Origin: Nostoc sp. TH1S01
GTDB taxonomy: Bacteria > Cyanobacteriota > Cyanobacteriia > Cyanobacteriales > Nostocaceae
Length of the DNA stretch: 62,204 nucleotides
Direction: 5' to 3'
Assembly: GCA_018993265.1 (NCBI GenBank)
Contig: JAGKSW010000144.1
Coordinates: 1-62,204, forward strand
The notes under the pieces are model-generated. The model did not search any database and was not told where the DNA came from. It saw only the letters and a list, made by a program, of their open reading frames with translations. Positions 8,248-17,276 of this stretch are shown in pieces (the first letter of the stretch is position 1; every line of letters begins with the position of its first letter). The translations under genes and the position numbers were made by a program.

Positions 8248-9477
8248 ATGACTAACATCCAATTTGCACAGCGTTTACAACCTCTACAATTTAACGTGTT
8301 TGCTGAGATGGACAGAGCCAAAGCGGCGGCTTTGTCAGTTGGACAACAGTTAATTGATTTGTCACTGGGGTCTTCTGATTTACCTACAGAGGCGCACGTC
8401 CTGGAAGCGATCGCCCAATCTCTTAATGACCACAGCACTCACGGTTATTTGTTATTTAACGGCACACAAGCATTTCGGCAAGCTGCGGCTGACTGGTATG
8501 AGCAAAAATTTGGCATCAAGGTTGATCCAGAAACCGAGGTGTTACCTTTAATTGGTTCTCAAGAAGGTACGGCTCACTTACCTCTAGCTTTATTAAATCC
8601 CGGTGATTTTGCCTTATTACTCGACCCTGGTTATCCGTCCCATGCAGGCGGAGTCTATTTAGCCAGTGGAAAAATTTATCCTATGCCATTACTGGCAGAA
8701 AATGGTTTTTTACCAGTATTAGCTGATATTCCGGCTGCGGTTGTGGCTCAATCGAAGCTGATGGTGTTGAGCTATCCCCACAATCCCACAGCTGCGATCG
8801 CACCTTTGACTTTTTTCCAAGAGGCTGTAGCTTTTTGCCAGCAACACAATATTGTGTTAGTTCACGATTTTCCTTACGTAGATTTAGTGTTTGAGGAAAC
8901 GGGGGGAATGGGGAGTCGGGAGTTGGGAGTTGGGCAGAGTTCGTCTCAATTTCAATCTTTCGTACCGTCGATTCTGCAAGCTGATCCTGAAAAAAGCGTC
9001 TCGATTGAATTTTTCACTCTTTCTAAGTCTTACAACATGGGCGGCTTCCGCATTGGCTATGCCATTGGTAATGCTGAGTTAATCAAAGCTTTACGGCAAA
9101 TCAAAGCGGCAGTTGATTTTAATCAGTATAGAGGAATTTTAAATGGGGCGATCGCTGCCCTGACTGGGCCACAAGCCGGAGTCAAAAATACCGTTGCTAC
9201 CTTCCGCCAACGCCGTGATGCTTTCGTAAATGCTTTGCATCGCATTGGTTGGCAAGTTCCTATTCCGCAAGCCACTATGTATATCTGGGCTAAGTTACCT
9301 ACTCCTTGGCAGAACAATTCTGTGGAATTTTGTACTGAGTTAGTTAAACAGACTGGGGTAGCTGCTTCTCCTGGTGCTGGTTTTGGTAAATCTGGCGAAG
9401 GATATGTCCGTTTTGCCTTGGTGCATGAGCCACATTTATTAGAAATTGCCGTGGAAAGAATTGCTAAGTTTCTTTAA
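8248..9477 (+). CDS. PLP-dependent class I/II aminotransferase with an internal STRR insertion
   Basis: This protein has 409 residues from the ATG at 8248; the in-frame ATG at 8227 lies inside the repeat array. It is fold-type I, with YPHNPT (Asn179) and HDFPYVDL (Asp207). The Schiff-base lysine is at about 260 in SLSK..NMGG-type TLSKSYNMGG, and Arg268 follows. It resembles LL-diaminopimelate or alanine/aspartate-type aminotransferases, but the substrate cannot be read from sequence. Residues ~219-231 (GGMGSRELGVGQS) come from a GGGAGTT heptamer array inserted in frame between the PLP Asp and the catalytic Lys, where relatives would have a short loop. Confidence 0.85.
   Translation: MTNIQFAQRLQPLQFNVFAEMDRAKAAALSVGQQLIDLSLGSSDLPTEAHVLEAIAQSLNDHSTHGYLLFNGTQAFRQAAADWYEQKFGIKVDPETEVLPLIGSQEGTAHLPLALLNPGDFALLLDPGYPSHAGGVYLASGKIYPMPLLAENGFLPVLADIPAAVVAQSKLMVLSYPHNPTAAIAPLTFFQEAVAFCQQHNIVLVHDFPYVDLVFEETGGMGSRELGVGQSSSQFQSFVPSILQADPEKSVSIEFFTLSKSYNMGGFRIGYAIGNAELIKALRQIKAAVDFNQYRGILNGAIAALTGPQAGVKNTVATFRQRRDAFVNALHRIGWQVPIPQATMYIWAKLPTPWQNNSVEFCTELVKQTGVAASPGAGFGKSGEGYVRFALVHEPHLLEIAVERIAKFL
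8903..8940. repeat. STRR (GGGAGTC/GGGAGTT) inside the aminotransferase gene
   Basis: GGGAGTC, GGGAGTT, GGGAGTT and GGGCAGA occur in tandem within the coding frame. The array with its flanks keeps the frame open and adds a Gly-rich loop. STRRs are normally intergenic in Nostocales. Confidence 0.75.
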
Positions 9478-9649
9478 GTACGTAGAGGTAAGTGGATTTA
9501 TCAAGTCTTGATGTTAAACTTGCCAGAATTTTATGAATCTCCACTTGTACGGGGTCTGTTTAAGATAAACTACAGAGAAATTACGCAAAGGTCGTCGAGA
9601 TATTACAATCTATTGATGACATTTTATAAGAAGTAGTTAACACGGGTGC

Positions 9650-10033
9650 ATGGCAAGTAGTGTGGTAAAAATTAGCCTTTATGCTGCATCGTTCGTCCTA
9701 ATTGGTGCTTTGGGACAGCATTCAGTTTGGGGCTTCAGCAATACTTCATCGCTAGAACAAGAACAGGCGACTTCCCAACTAGAAGTGACTGAGGATGAAC
9801 AGAATATCGTCAGCCCAAATCATTACTACACACCCAGTTTGATTCCGCAACAGCCCACCACTAGAAGTGACGCGCCTGTATCCAGCTACATCCCTCCCTA
9901 TAGCAATAGGTGGGCAAACCTCAATAGTGCATCTCCACGCCCCCGGAGAGTCCCAGAACCTTCATTATTGCTAGGATTAATGGCGATCGCAGGCTGCGTA
10001 GGAATGCAACGCCAGCTGAAAAAAGCTAAGTAA
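9650..10033 (+). CDS. Short PEP-CTERM sorting-domain protein
   Basis: This 127-residue protein has an N-terminal hydrophobic signal segment (VVKISLYAASFVLIGALG) and a variable middle rich in Ser, Gln and Pro. The C-terminal tripartite signal is RRVPEPSLLLGLMAIAG...QRQLKKAK: VPEP motif, membrane helix and basic tail. Exosortase systems recognise and cleave such tails at the envelope. No exosortase gene is in the window. The next gene bears the same signal, so the two may be exported together. The mature part matches nothing I recognise. Confidence 0.85.
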   Translation: MASSVVKISLYAASFVLIGALGQHSVWGFSNTSSLEQEQATSQLEVTEDEQNIVSPNHYYTPSLIPQQPTTRSDAPVSSYIPPYSNRWANLNSASPRPRRVPEPSLLLGLMAIAGCVGMQRQLKKAK

Positions 10034-10339
10034 AAAAGTCTTTTTATACATCAGTGTCATATTAACGACACTATAAAAATTAGCACTTTAGTAAAATTGC
10101 TGAAATCAATAGCAAAATATTAGTCATCTTTTTATTCAGGCTCTACAACAGCTTTACCCAATTAAGTCTCCCCATTTCTTAAACTGGATTTGTGTGCGTA
10201 ACTACTAAACATGGCTGAAAAGCTGGTGATATTTTTAACCAGCCGCATTCTCAAAAAGCCAAAGCCTGTAGTCAGGCTAATCCAATTCTAGAAACAAAAA
10301 CAGTATAGAAAATTACCTCAAAACTGGCGGAGACAGTAA
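10034..10339. other. Intergenic region between the two PEP-CTERM genes
   Basis: It contains a hairpin at about 10050-10070 (AGTGTC/GACACT, 8-base loop, no T-run) and AGCCTGTAGTCAGGCT near 10262. The second gene has GGAG 7 bases before its ATG. No small gene was seen. Confidence 0.5.
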
Positions 10340-11644
10340 ATGAAAAGAACTTTCCAGACACTTGTAATTGGTGCCTCAATGGCTGTTGGCGTGAGTGCGA
10401 TCGCCTCTAACCCAGCACAAGCTGCTGGTATTACTGGTACTACTGTTGAAGGAACAGCACCCTACATTACCTATGATGTTAGTGGTGGTAATACCATCAA
10501 AGTAGATAATACAGCAGTTAATGTTCAGACAGCATTGCAGGGGAACAGCAAATCACCTGGTGGTAATGTTGAACTATTTTCTAACAGTGAAACTCTCAGT
10601 TTAATTGACTTCCTTAAATACGACAAAGCTACAACCATAAGCGGCACAATTTCTGGCAAAAGCATTACTCTCAGCAGTCTGACAGCTAAAGATTGGTTCG
10701 GTGACTCTGCTGCTAGTGTTAGTCAAGCTCTGTCTGGTTTATCTTCTTCTGATGCAGCTTATTTACAAGCCCTTAATCCACTGTACAACAGTTCTAATTT
10801 AGCTACACAGTGGTTTAACACCGCGCTGTCTACCTATAATGTGACAGCCACTCAAGATATGTTTAATGCGTTTTTACTTGCAGGTGGTTTTCAACGCTTC
10901 AGTGACCCTAATATATCTTATGTCAATCAAAGCAAGGATGGTACAGTCAGGATTGGTTTAGCTGGTCACGAAGATGCAAAGACTTTAATTCAACAACAAC
11001 TAGAAGGAAATCTCAGCCAAGCACAAACCTTGCAGGTTAAAGCTTCAACAGCTCTGAGTACTGCCCAAACCTTGTACAACACCACAGTCCAAGCTCAAAA
11101 TGGACTTACTGCATACAAACTAAAATACCCAACTACAAACACTATAGCTACAACAGCGTTATCCACAGAACGTCAAAAGCTTGTATCACAAGGTAAGTCT
11201 ACTAGTGATATAGATGCACTATTAGGTTTCATGCAACAAAATAAAGTATCTAGCGTACCCTATACTACATTGTTCAATCAAGTAAATGCAGCTAAGAGTA
11301 CAGCTAAAACCGGAGTTGACACTCTCAAAACTCAGTATGACACCATAACATCTAAAATCAACTTGATCAACGACGGTCTTGATAAACTCAAAATAACAGA
11401 AAAAATTCAAGCCAGTGAATTAGTCAAAGTCACATATAATGGCGGCCCTGCTCAACACTACTACAGCTTCAGTGCTAATAAGTCTGGTTTATTTGCACAA
11501 GATGATGGTACTTCTCACAGTGGTAACTATGAAGTTGGCTTTCAGGGTGTTAGACGTGTACCAGAACCTTCAGTAGTACTTGGTATGTTAGGTGTGGCTG
11601 GAATCGTTGCTACACAACGCAAGTTAAAGAAAGTTTACGGTTGA
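10340..11644 (+). CDS. Large PEP-CTERM protein, secreted
   Basis: This 434-residue protein has a signal peptide (MKRTFQTLVIGASMAVGVSA...NPAQAA, cleavage after AQA-A). The mature domain is Ser/Thr/Gly-rich, with a helical, probably coiled-coil section at about 210-355 full of Ala, Thr, Gln and Lys. It then has RRVPEPSVVLGMLGVAGIVATQRKLKKVYG, the PEP-CTERM signal. The protein is expected at the cell surface or sheath after exosortase processing. GGAG precedes the ATG and a strong terminator follows. The mature domain belongs to no family I recognise. Confidence 0.85.
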   Translation: MKRTFQTLVIGASMAVGVSAIASNPAQAAGITGTTVEGTAPYITYDVSGGNTIKVDNTAVNVQTALQGNSKSPGGNVELFSNSETLSLIDFLKYDKATTISGTISGKSITLSSLTAKDWFGDSAASVSQALSGLSSSDAAYLQALNPLYNSSNLATQWFNTALSTYNVTATQDMFNAFLLAGGFQRFSDPNISYVNQSKDGTVRIGLAGHEDAKTLIQQQLEGNLSQAQTLQVKASTALSTAQTLYNTTVQAQNGLTAYKLKYPTTNTIATTALSTERQKLVSQGKSTSDIDALLGFMQQNKVSSVPYTTLFNQVNAAKSTAKTGVDTLKTQYDTITSKINLINDGLDKLKITEKIQASELVKVTYNGGPAQHYYSFSANKSGLFAQDDGTSHSGNYEVGFQGVRRVPEPSVVLGMLGVAGIVATQRKLKKVYG

Positions 11645-11672
11645 GACTTCGGTTTCCATTCCAAACAATAAC

Positions 11673-11700
11673 TAAAGGAGCAGAAATTGCTCCTTTTTTT
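11673..11700 (+). terminator. Strong intrinsic terminator after the PEP-CTERM gene
   Basis: AAAGGAGCA pairs with TGCTCCTTT around GAAAT and runs into seven T residues. This is a textbook rho-independent terminator. Confidence 0.92.
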
Positions 11701-12043
11701 ATAGAATCTTTAGATTTTTTATGTGAAACTACAGTTGTTTATAATACTTGTATAAGTATTTAATTTAAGTATATTTACATTCATCAACATTCAACACAAA
11801 TCAAGTTTTATTAAAAAATTTAAATAAGTATTTGATAAATCTTAATTTTTTATAAAAATTACTTCAATCAGTTACAAGGATGCTATTTAGTAAATAGTAG
11901 GTAAAAATTAAGTTTTATTTACTATTTTTTGATAACTCAAAATACTATAAATAAATTTTTCATAATTAGCTTCACAATATATTTTATTCAATTTACAAAG
12001 TTCTTTCGGAATTGGGAATGTCTATCTTATATTCTATTTCGTA
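11701..12043. other. AT-rich leader upstream of the receiver-domain gene
   Basis: This ~340-bp, very AT-rich stretch has no supported gene. It presumably holds the promoter of the response regulator, whose ATG lacks a clear Shine-Dalgarno sequence. Confidence 0.5.
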
Positions 12044-12466
12044 ATGACAACACATTTACGCACCATCAATCAGCCAGTACATCCACATCCATTAAAAAGA
12101 GTTTTACTCATTGAAGATCATGATGTAAATAGGATGTTGCTGAGTGACTATCTAGGTTACTGTGGATATAATGTCAGAAGTCTTTCAAATGGTACAGCTT
12201 TTTTCTCAACCATAAAAAGCTTTCAGCCAGATTTGATGTTACTAGACTTAAAATTACCCGATATTGATGGTTACTGGTTACTAGAACAAATTCAACAACA
12301 TCCCTATTTATCAAAGATACCTATAATTGTAATTTCAGCCTTTGCATTTAAAAAGGATCAAGAACGAGCTATAAGTTTAGGCGCTCGTCGTTATCTGGTG
12401 AAACCCATCAATCTGACTGCTTTGATTATGACAATTCAAGAAGAGTTGGCTTTCTGCTGTATCTAA
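12044..12466 (+). CDS. Stand-alone CheY-like response regulator receiver
   Basis: This 140-residue protein is a single receiver domain after a 16-residue His/Pro-containing N-terminal tail. It has Glu24/Asp25, phosphoacceptor Asp68 in LMLLDLKLPDIDG, Ser98 and Lys120 (YLVKP). There is no output domain, so it must act through a partner. No cognate kinase is adjacent. The PAS-GGDEF gene 620 bp downstream is on the same strand and might belong to the same signalling set, but nothing in the sequence proves this. Confidence 0.88.
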   Translation: MTTHLRTINQPVHPHPLKRVLLIEDHDVNRMLLSDYLGYCGYNVRSLSNGTAFFSTIKSFQPDLMLLDLKLPDIDGYWLLEQIQQHPYLSKIPIIVISAFAFKKDQERAISLGARRYLVKPINLTALIMTIQEELAFCCI

Positions 12467-13084
12467 AATTTGTAATTTGAGTAGTTTTTGGTAGCTAAAA
12501 CTAACATTCTATTACTTCAAATTTTAACACTTATAGTAATTCTACTAAAATTGCTTTTGCCAGCAGACAAAATTCTATATTTTTACGAGACTGAATCAAT
12601 ATAAATAATACATTCAATAGCAATATAAGCAAAAACATATTTAGCATTTTAGTCAAGCATATACACCGATAGTTGAGATATTGATTATCATAGAATTATT
12701 CACCTTCAGATTGAGTTAACAATTCAAAAAATCTCTGAACTTAGCAAATAGGTAACCTTAACATCCAGGTAGGCAAAATCCTAGTTGCTGAGGATGAAAA
12801 TTTTCTTGTGCTTATACTAAGTTGCTTTCAGAACTAGTATTCCTACTCCCTACTCTCACCCCAGGTTACTATCTTTGACTCCAACTTGGTATTAATCTCC
12901 AAAGCAGTTTACTTAAGCTAGGGTATTGTGGAGAGCAATCTATAAAAGAAAACCGAGAAAATTACCAAAGCCTAGTATTAATTGATATCGATTAATTGAA
13001 AAAAATATTAGTATACAAGTACCTGGTATTATCTATAAAATTTTTCTGACATTCGTATTATATTTAAATAGGCATTTGGCATAT
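12467..13084. other. 618-bp intergenic region with one family-B repeat
   Basis: It is AT-rich. The only structured item is the 79-bp repeat at 12814-12892. No small gene or terminator was seen. Confidence 0.5.
12814..12892. repeat. Family-B MITE-like repeat, copy 1 (uninterrupted)
   Basis: It begins ATACTAAGTTGCTTTCAGAA and ends ACTATCTTTGACTCCAACTTGGTAT, the near-complement of its start, so about 27-bp imperfect inverted ends enclose a pyrimidine-rich core. Related copies are at 32269-32346 (opposite orientation) and 53780-54045 (interrupted). Confidence 0.8.
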
Positions 13085-14113
13085 ATGAAATTACATCAGA
13101 AACAGCCAAGTGAGTCTAGAAAAGATATTGTAAATTCTTTCGCAGAAACCAAACTGCATATTGCTGCCGAAATGGCTATTGAGAAGCACACAATCAACGA
13201 GAAAATGCAGGAAAAACAGCAACCAATGGTGGCAATTATTAACAGTATGCAACATGCTGTAGTTGTCACTGATACTAATGGTTGCATTCAATTCATGAAT
13301 TTAATGGCTGAAGTACTGACAGGTTGGCAGCTAAAAGATGCGTATGGGAAAGATTTAGCAGAAGTTGTGAAACTAATCGATAAAGATATAGAAGAAACAA
13401 TTGAAAATTTAGCTACACAAACAATAATAACAGGAGCTATTTTACACCTACCAGATAATTGTGTATTAATTTCTAAAAATGGCAGAGAAATCTTAGTAGG
13501 AGATTATGCTGCACCTATTCGTGATAGTAGTGGCAATATTACTGGTGCAGTAGTAGTTCTTCAAGAAGTAACGCAACGCAAACTGATGGAGTCACGACTC
13601 CTCCAAAATGCCTTTTATGATGGACTGACAGCATTACCTAATCGAGCTTTATTTTTAGATAGATTGAAACAAGCGGTAGAAAGAAGTAAACGCCGCCTAG
13701 ATTACCGCTTTGGAATTTTATTTTTAGATTTAGATGGCTTTCAAGAAATTAACGATCGCTATGGTCATACGATGGGCGATGATTTATTAATAGCGATCGC
13801 TCGCAGGTTAGAATCGTGCCTACGCAGTGGTGATACAGTAGGACGGTTTAGTGGTGATGAGTTTGCTGTGCTGCTAGAAGACATTAAAGATATTAACGAT
13901 GCGATTAGTGTAGCCAAACGCATTCAAGATACTTTAGGCTTACCCTTGAATCTCAATGGCAATTTAATTTCTACTACAGCCAGTATAGGCATTACTATCA
14001 ATCAAGGCGGTAGTGACCAGCCAGAGAATTTACTGCAAAATGCAGATGCTGCTATGTATCATGCCAAGCAGCAAGGAAAAGCTCGTTATGCGGTATTTAA
14101 AATTAGGGAGTAG
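13085..14113 (+). CDS. PAS-GGDEF diguanylate cyclase
   Basis: This protein has 342 residues from the ATG at 13085; a TTG at 13076 is also in frame. A PAS domain (~50-165: MVAIINSMQHAVVVTDTNGCIQ... through VVVLQEVTQRK) is followed by a GGDEF domain (~175-340: DGLTALPNRALFLDRL). The signature reads SGDEF rather than GGDEF, and an RxxD inhibitory site (RSGD) lies five residues before it. The GGDEF fold makes cyclic di-GMP, and the PAS domain would sense a ligand or redox state. The first-position Ser is known in some active enzymes, so activity is likely but unproven. No membrane segment is seen. Confidence 0.88.
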   Translation: MKLHQKQPSESRKDIVNSFAETKLHIAAEMAIEKHTINEKMQEKQQPMVAIINSMQHAVVVTDTNGCIQFMNLMAEVLTGWQLKDAYGKDLAEVVKLIDKDIEETIENLATQTIITGAILHLPDNCVLISKNGREILVGDYAAPIRDSSGNITGAVVVLQEVTQRKLMESRLLQNAFYDGLTALPNRALFLDRLKQAVERSKRRLDYRFGILFLDLDGFQEINDRYGHTMGDDLLIAIARRLESCLRSGDTVGRFSGDEFAVLLEDIKDINDAISVAKRIQDTLGLPLNLNGNLISTTASIGITINQGGSDQPENLLQNADAAMYHAKQQGKARYAVFKIRE

Positions 14114-14141
14114 GTAGTAGGGAAGAATTTACTAACAATAC

Positions 14142-14165
14142 AAAAAAAGGTGGTAATTTACCACC
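14142..14165 (-). terminator. Terminator of dxs
   Basis: GGTGGTAA and TTACCACC form a perfect stem. On the minus strand it is followed by a T7 run (A7 on the given strand at 14142-14148). It lies 36 bases past the dxs stop. Confidence 0.85.
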
Positions 14166-14200
14166 TAAATCACATTATTAATGAAGATCACACAGCAGAT

Positions 14201-16108
14201 TTAAACTACAGTAGATACTTGCTTCTGGAAATAAGCCTGCATCACTCTTTCGGCAATTTGACGACTAGTTAAACCTAATTCTGCCTTAGATTCTTCTGGG
14301 GTAGCGTGTTCAACTAAGATATCTGGGATACCAATACGCTTGACAGGGACAACAATTTCAGAATCAAGTAAAGCTTCAGCTACAGCAGAACCAAAGCCAC
14401 CCATAACACAACCTTCTTCTAGGGTGACAACACGACCAATTTTCTTAGCCAAGGGTAGGATTAATTCTGTATCTAAAGGCTTGGCAAACCGCGCGTTAAT
14501 GACTGTGGCTTCTATACCGTGTTCGCTGAGAATTTCTGCCGCTTGCATACTGGGGTAAACCATTGTACCGTAGCCAACGATTAACACATCATCACCATTG
14601 CGGAGAATTTCACCCTTACCAATTTCCAAAGGTTCCCAACCTTCTTCCATCAGGGGTACACCGTAACCATTGCCACGGGGGAAGCGCATAGCGATCGCAC
14701 TGCTGGTATGATTAATCCCAGTCACAATCATCCGTTGTAATTCTGCTTCGTCCTTGGGTGCCATCAACACGATATTTGGAATGCAGCGCAAATAAGCAAT
14801 ATCATACATCCCTTGGTGAGTGGGGCCATCAGCACCCACAATACCTGCCCTGTCTAAACAGAAGAACACAGGCAAGTTTTGAATACAAACATCGTGAATG
14901 ATTTGGTCGTAAGCTCGTTGTAAGAAGGTTGAATAAATAGCCGCCACCGGACGCATACCTTCAGATGCTAAACCCGCTGCTAAAGTTACAGCATGTTGTT
15001 CGGCAATACCCACATCTATATATTGATTAGGTAGTTTGGCTTGCAGTTTGTCTAAACCTGTACCCGTGGCCATTGCGGCTGTAATGCCGATAATTTTCGG
15101 GTTTTGTTCAGCTAGTTTAACTAAGGTGTGGGCGAAGACTTTGGCATAAGCCGGGGGTTTGGGTTTGCTAGAAGGAATGGCTTTGCCGGTTGCCAAGTTA
15201 AAGGGGTTTTGAGCGTGGTAGCCTACTTGGTCTTGTTCCGCCAGTTCATAGCCTTTACCTTTGGTTGTGACTACATGTACTAAAACTGGCCCTTGTATTT
15301 GATGCGCTTGTTGGAAAGTCGCAATCAATTCTTCTAAGTTGTGTCCATCAACTGGCCCCATGTAAGTAAAGCCGAGTTCTTCAAATACTGCGCCTACTTT
15401 GGGAACCGCCAACCGCTTCATCCCTTCCTTGATGCGTCCCAACTCCGGTGATAAAGATTCACCCACAAAAGGAATTTGCTTGAATTGTTCTTCAAAGTTA
15501 TCTTTGATGAATTGTACTGGCGGGCTAAGGCGCATTTTGTTGAGGTAGCGAGGAATTGCGCCGACGTTGGGAGAGATGGACATCTCGTTATCGTTCAGCA
15601 CTACCAACAAGTTAGTTTTGGGCAAATGTCCAGCATGGTTGATGGCTTCTAACGCCATCCCACCAGTTAAAGCACCATCACCAATAACAGCAACAGCTTT
15701 AAATTTTTCGCCTTTGGCATCTCTGGCTAATGCCATACCCAAGGCTGCGGAGATACTTGTAGAAGCGTGACCGGCACCAAAGTGGTCAAACTTGCTTTCG
15801 CAACGCTTGAGATAACCAGCAATTCCTTCTTTTTGTCTGAGAGTATGGAAGTTACTGTAACGTCCTGTAATCAATTTGTGGGGATAAGCTTGGTGTCCTA
15901 CATCCCAAATAACTTTATCCCGGTCTAAATCTAATGTTTGGTAAAGCCCTAGAGTTAACTCTACAACACCCAACCCTGGCCCTAAATGACCGCCTGTTGC
16001 TGCTACTGTTTGCAGGTGTTTATCTCGAATTTGGCGAGCAATTTGTTGCAGTTGCCGGATAGATAAACCGTGCAACTGATTAGGATGGGTGATTTCGCTC
16101 AGATGCAT
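14201..16108 (-). CDS. dxs: 1-deoxy-D-xylulose-5-phosphate synthase
   Basis: This 635-residue enzyme has the expected full length. It condenses pyruvate and glyceraldehyde-3-phosphate, the first and rate-setting step of the MEP pathway that feeds carotenoids, phytol and quinones. Thiamine diphosphate site: [18 protein letters not shown]. Substrate/catalytic histidine region: [16 protein letters not shown]. The transketolase-like middle ([30 protein letters not shown]) and the C-terminal domain are complete. The ATG follows AGAGG at a loose spacing. It stands alone and converges on the GGDEF gene. Confidence 0.97.
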   Translation of the reverse strand: MHLSEITHPNQLHGLSIRQLQQIARQIRDKHLQTVAATGGHLGPGLGVVELTLGLYQTLDLDRDKVIWDVGHQAYPHKLITGRYSNFHTLRQKEGIAGYLKRCESKFDHFGAGHASTSISAALGMALARDAKGEKFKAVAVIGDGALTGGMALEAINHAGHLPKTNLLVVLNDNEMSISPNVGAIPRYLNKMRLSPPVQFIKDNFEEQFKQIPFVGESLSPELGRIKEGMKRLAVPKVGAVFEELGFTYMGPVDGHNLEELIATFQQAHQIQGPVLVHVVTTKGKGYELAEQDQVGYHAQNPFNLATGKAIPSSKPKPPAYAKVFAHTLVKLAEQNPKIIGITAAMATGTGLDKLQAKLPNQYIDVGIAEQHAVTLAAGLASEGMRPVAAIYSTFLQRAYDQIIHDVCIQNLPVFFCLDRAGIVGADGPTHQGMYDIAYLRCIPNIVLMAPKDEAELQRMIVTGINHTSSAIAMRFPRGNGYGVPLMEEGWEPLEIGKGEILRNGDDVLIVGYGTMVYPSMQAAEILSEHGIEATVINARFAKPLDTELILPLAKKIGRVVTLEEGCVMGGFGSAVAEALLDSEIVVPVKRIGIPDILVEHATPEESKAELGLTSRQIAERVMQAYFQKQVSTVV

Positions 16109-16221
16109 ATTATAGGGTTTTCCTCTCTAATGTCTACTTCTGGTATATTGATTTTCCCACGGTCGGGTTGCCCCCATGATGATGAGGAGTTGCAATTCTG
16201 TTACATAACCCGTTAAGAATT

Positions 16222-16326
16222 AGAACTTACGTAATCACACACTCTGCTTTGACACAGCGTTAGGCGATAAGAGTCTGTGTTGGTCAAGGGTTTGCATTCT
16301 TTATACCTAGTTTTTGTGTAAGTTCT
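16222..16326. repeat. Diverged family-C repeat (AGAACTTAC ... GTAAGTTCT)
   Basis: A 105-bp unit upstream of dxs has inverted ends AGAACTTACGTAA and TTTGTGTAAGTTCT. It matches the termini of the element nested at 53793-53922 (AGGACTTACGC). It separates the dxs promoter region from the convergent end of the SLH gene. Confidence 0.55.
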
Positions 16327-16353
16327 CGCAATATGGGTACGTTACCTCGGTTA

Positions 16354-17043
16354 CTAAGGGGAATCTGTATTATTAGGCACAGTCGGAACTTCTGGTGTAT
16401 CTGGTAGTTGTCTTTGCCGTTGCAAATATTTACTTAACACATAAGCCATATCCCCACGAGTCATGGGTTGCAATGGGGAAAGATTGCCTTGGTTGTCTGT
16501 ATTGACAAATCCTTCCGAGACTACTGTGGCGATCGCTTTTCTCGCCCAAGTGGGAATTGATGTAGCATCAGGATGAGAGGAGAGAATATCATTCACTGTA
16601 TCATCATCAAATTGAAATACACCGTAAGCTTGAGCAAATATTGCTAAAGCTTCTGCTCTGGTGACTCTTTGGTTAGGAAAAAACAAATTGCCCCGATAGC
16701 CTTTCATAATGTCTGTTTTTAAGACTATCTGAATATCGTTAAATGCTCGATTAGAACTGGGGACATCTGCAGTCACAACATTTTCTTGATTCACAGTTTG
16801 TCGTTTATCCAGTCGAAAGACTTTCACCATAATTGAGGCTAATTCTGCCCGACTGAGAAATTTTTCGGGATAAAAGTTGCCATCTGGAGAATTGGTCATC
16901 CATTTGGCTGCAATTACCTGTTGAATGGAATCTGATCTTGTCTGAGAAGGAGTTTCTGTTGATTGTGCCTGAGCATTTACAGGAAAACTCTGAAGTAGCA
17001 CAACTAAAGAAATAGTACTGAAGTACTTGCTGATATTTCTCAT
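16354..17043 (-). CDS. Secreted SLH-domain protein
   Basis: This 229-residue protein has a signal peptide (ISLVVLLQSFPVNAQAQS) and then three S-layer-homology-type repeats: IQQVIAAKWMTNSPDGNFYPEKFLSRAELASIM, FNDIQIVLKTDIMKGYRGNLFFPNQRVTRAEALAIF and ARKAIATVVSEGFVNTDNQGNLSPLQPMTRGDMAYVL. A Pro-rich tail follows. SLH modules hold proteins to cell-wall polymers or, in cyanobacteria, link the outer membrane to peptidoglycan. There is no second domain, so it is an anchor or spacer of unknown partner. Confidence 0.85.
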   Translation of the reverse strand: MRNISKYFSTISLVVLLQSFPVNAQAQSTETPSQTRSDSIQQVIAAKWMTNSPDGNFYPEKFLSRAELASIMVKVFRLDKRQTVNQENVVTADVPSSNRAFNDIQIVLKTDIMKGYRGNLFFPNQRVTRAEALAIFAQAYGVFQFDDDTVNDILSSHPDATSIPTWARKAIATVVSEGFVNTDNQGNLSPLQPMTRGDMAYVLSKYLQRQRQLPDTPEVPTVPNNTDSP

Positions 17044-17276
17044 TATTCTTTCAGATACTCATACGAATACAACAAACTGCCAGACTGGGTTTAAATTCAA
17101 ATGTAGACTACTTGAATTCGGAAACTCATCAGATGAATTTCTGAATCTCGTGACGCAGGATAGTTAAGTAATGTTGCGAAGCTGAGTTAAAGATAACTTT
17201 ATAGTGTAGCTGTAGCGATCGCAAATCTCACTACCCGCAAACTGTAGCAGTTAAAAACTCCTACTAGATTATATGT

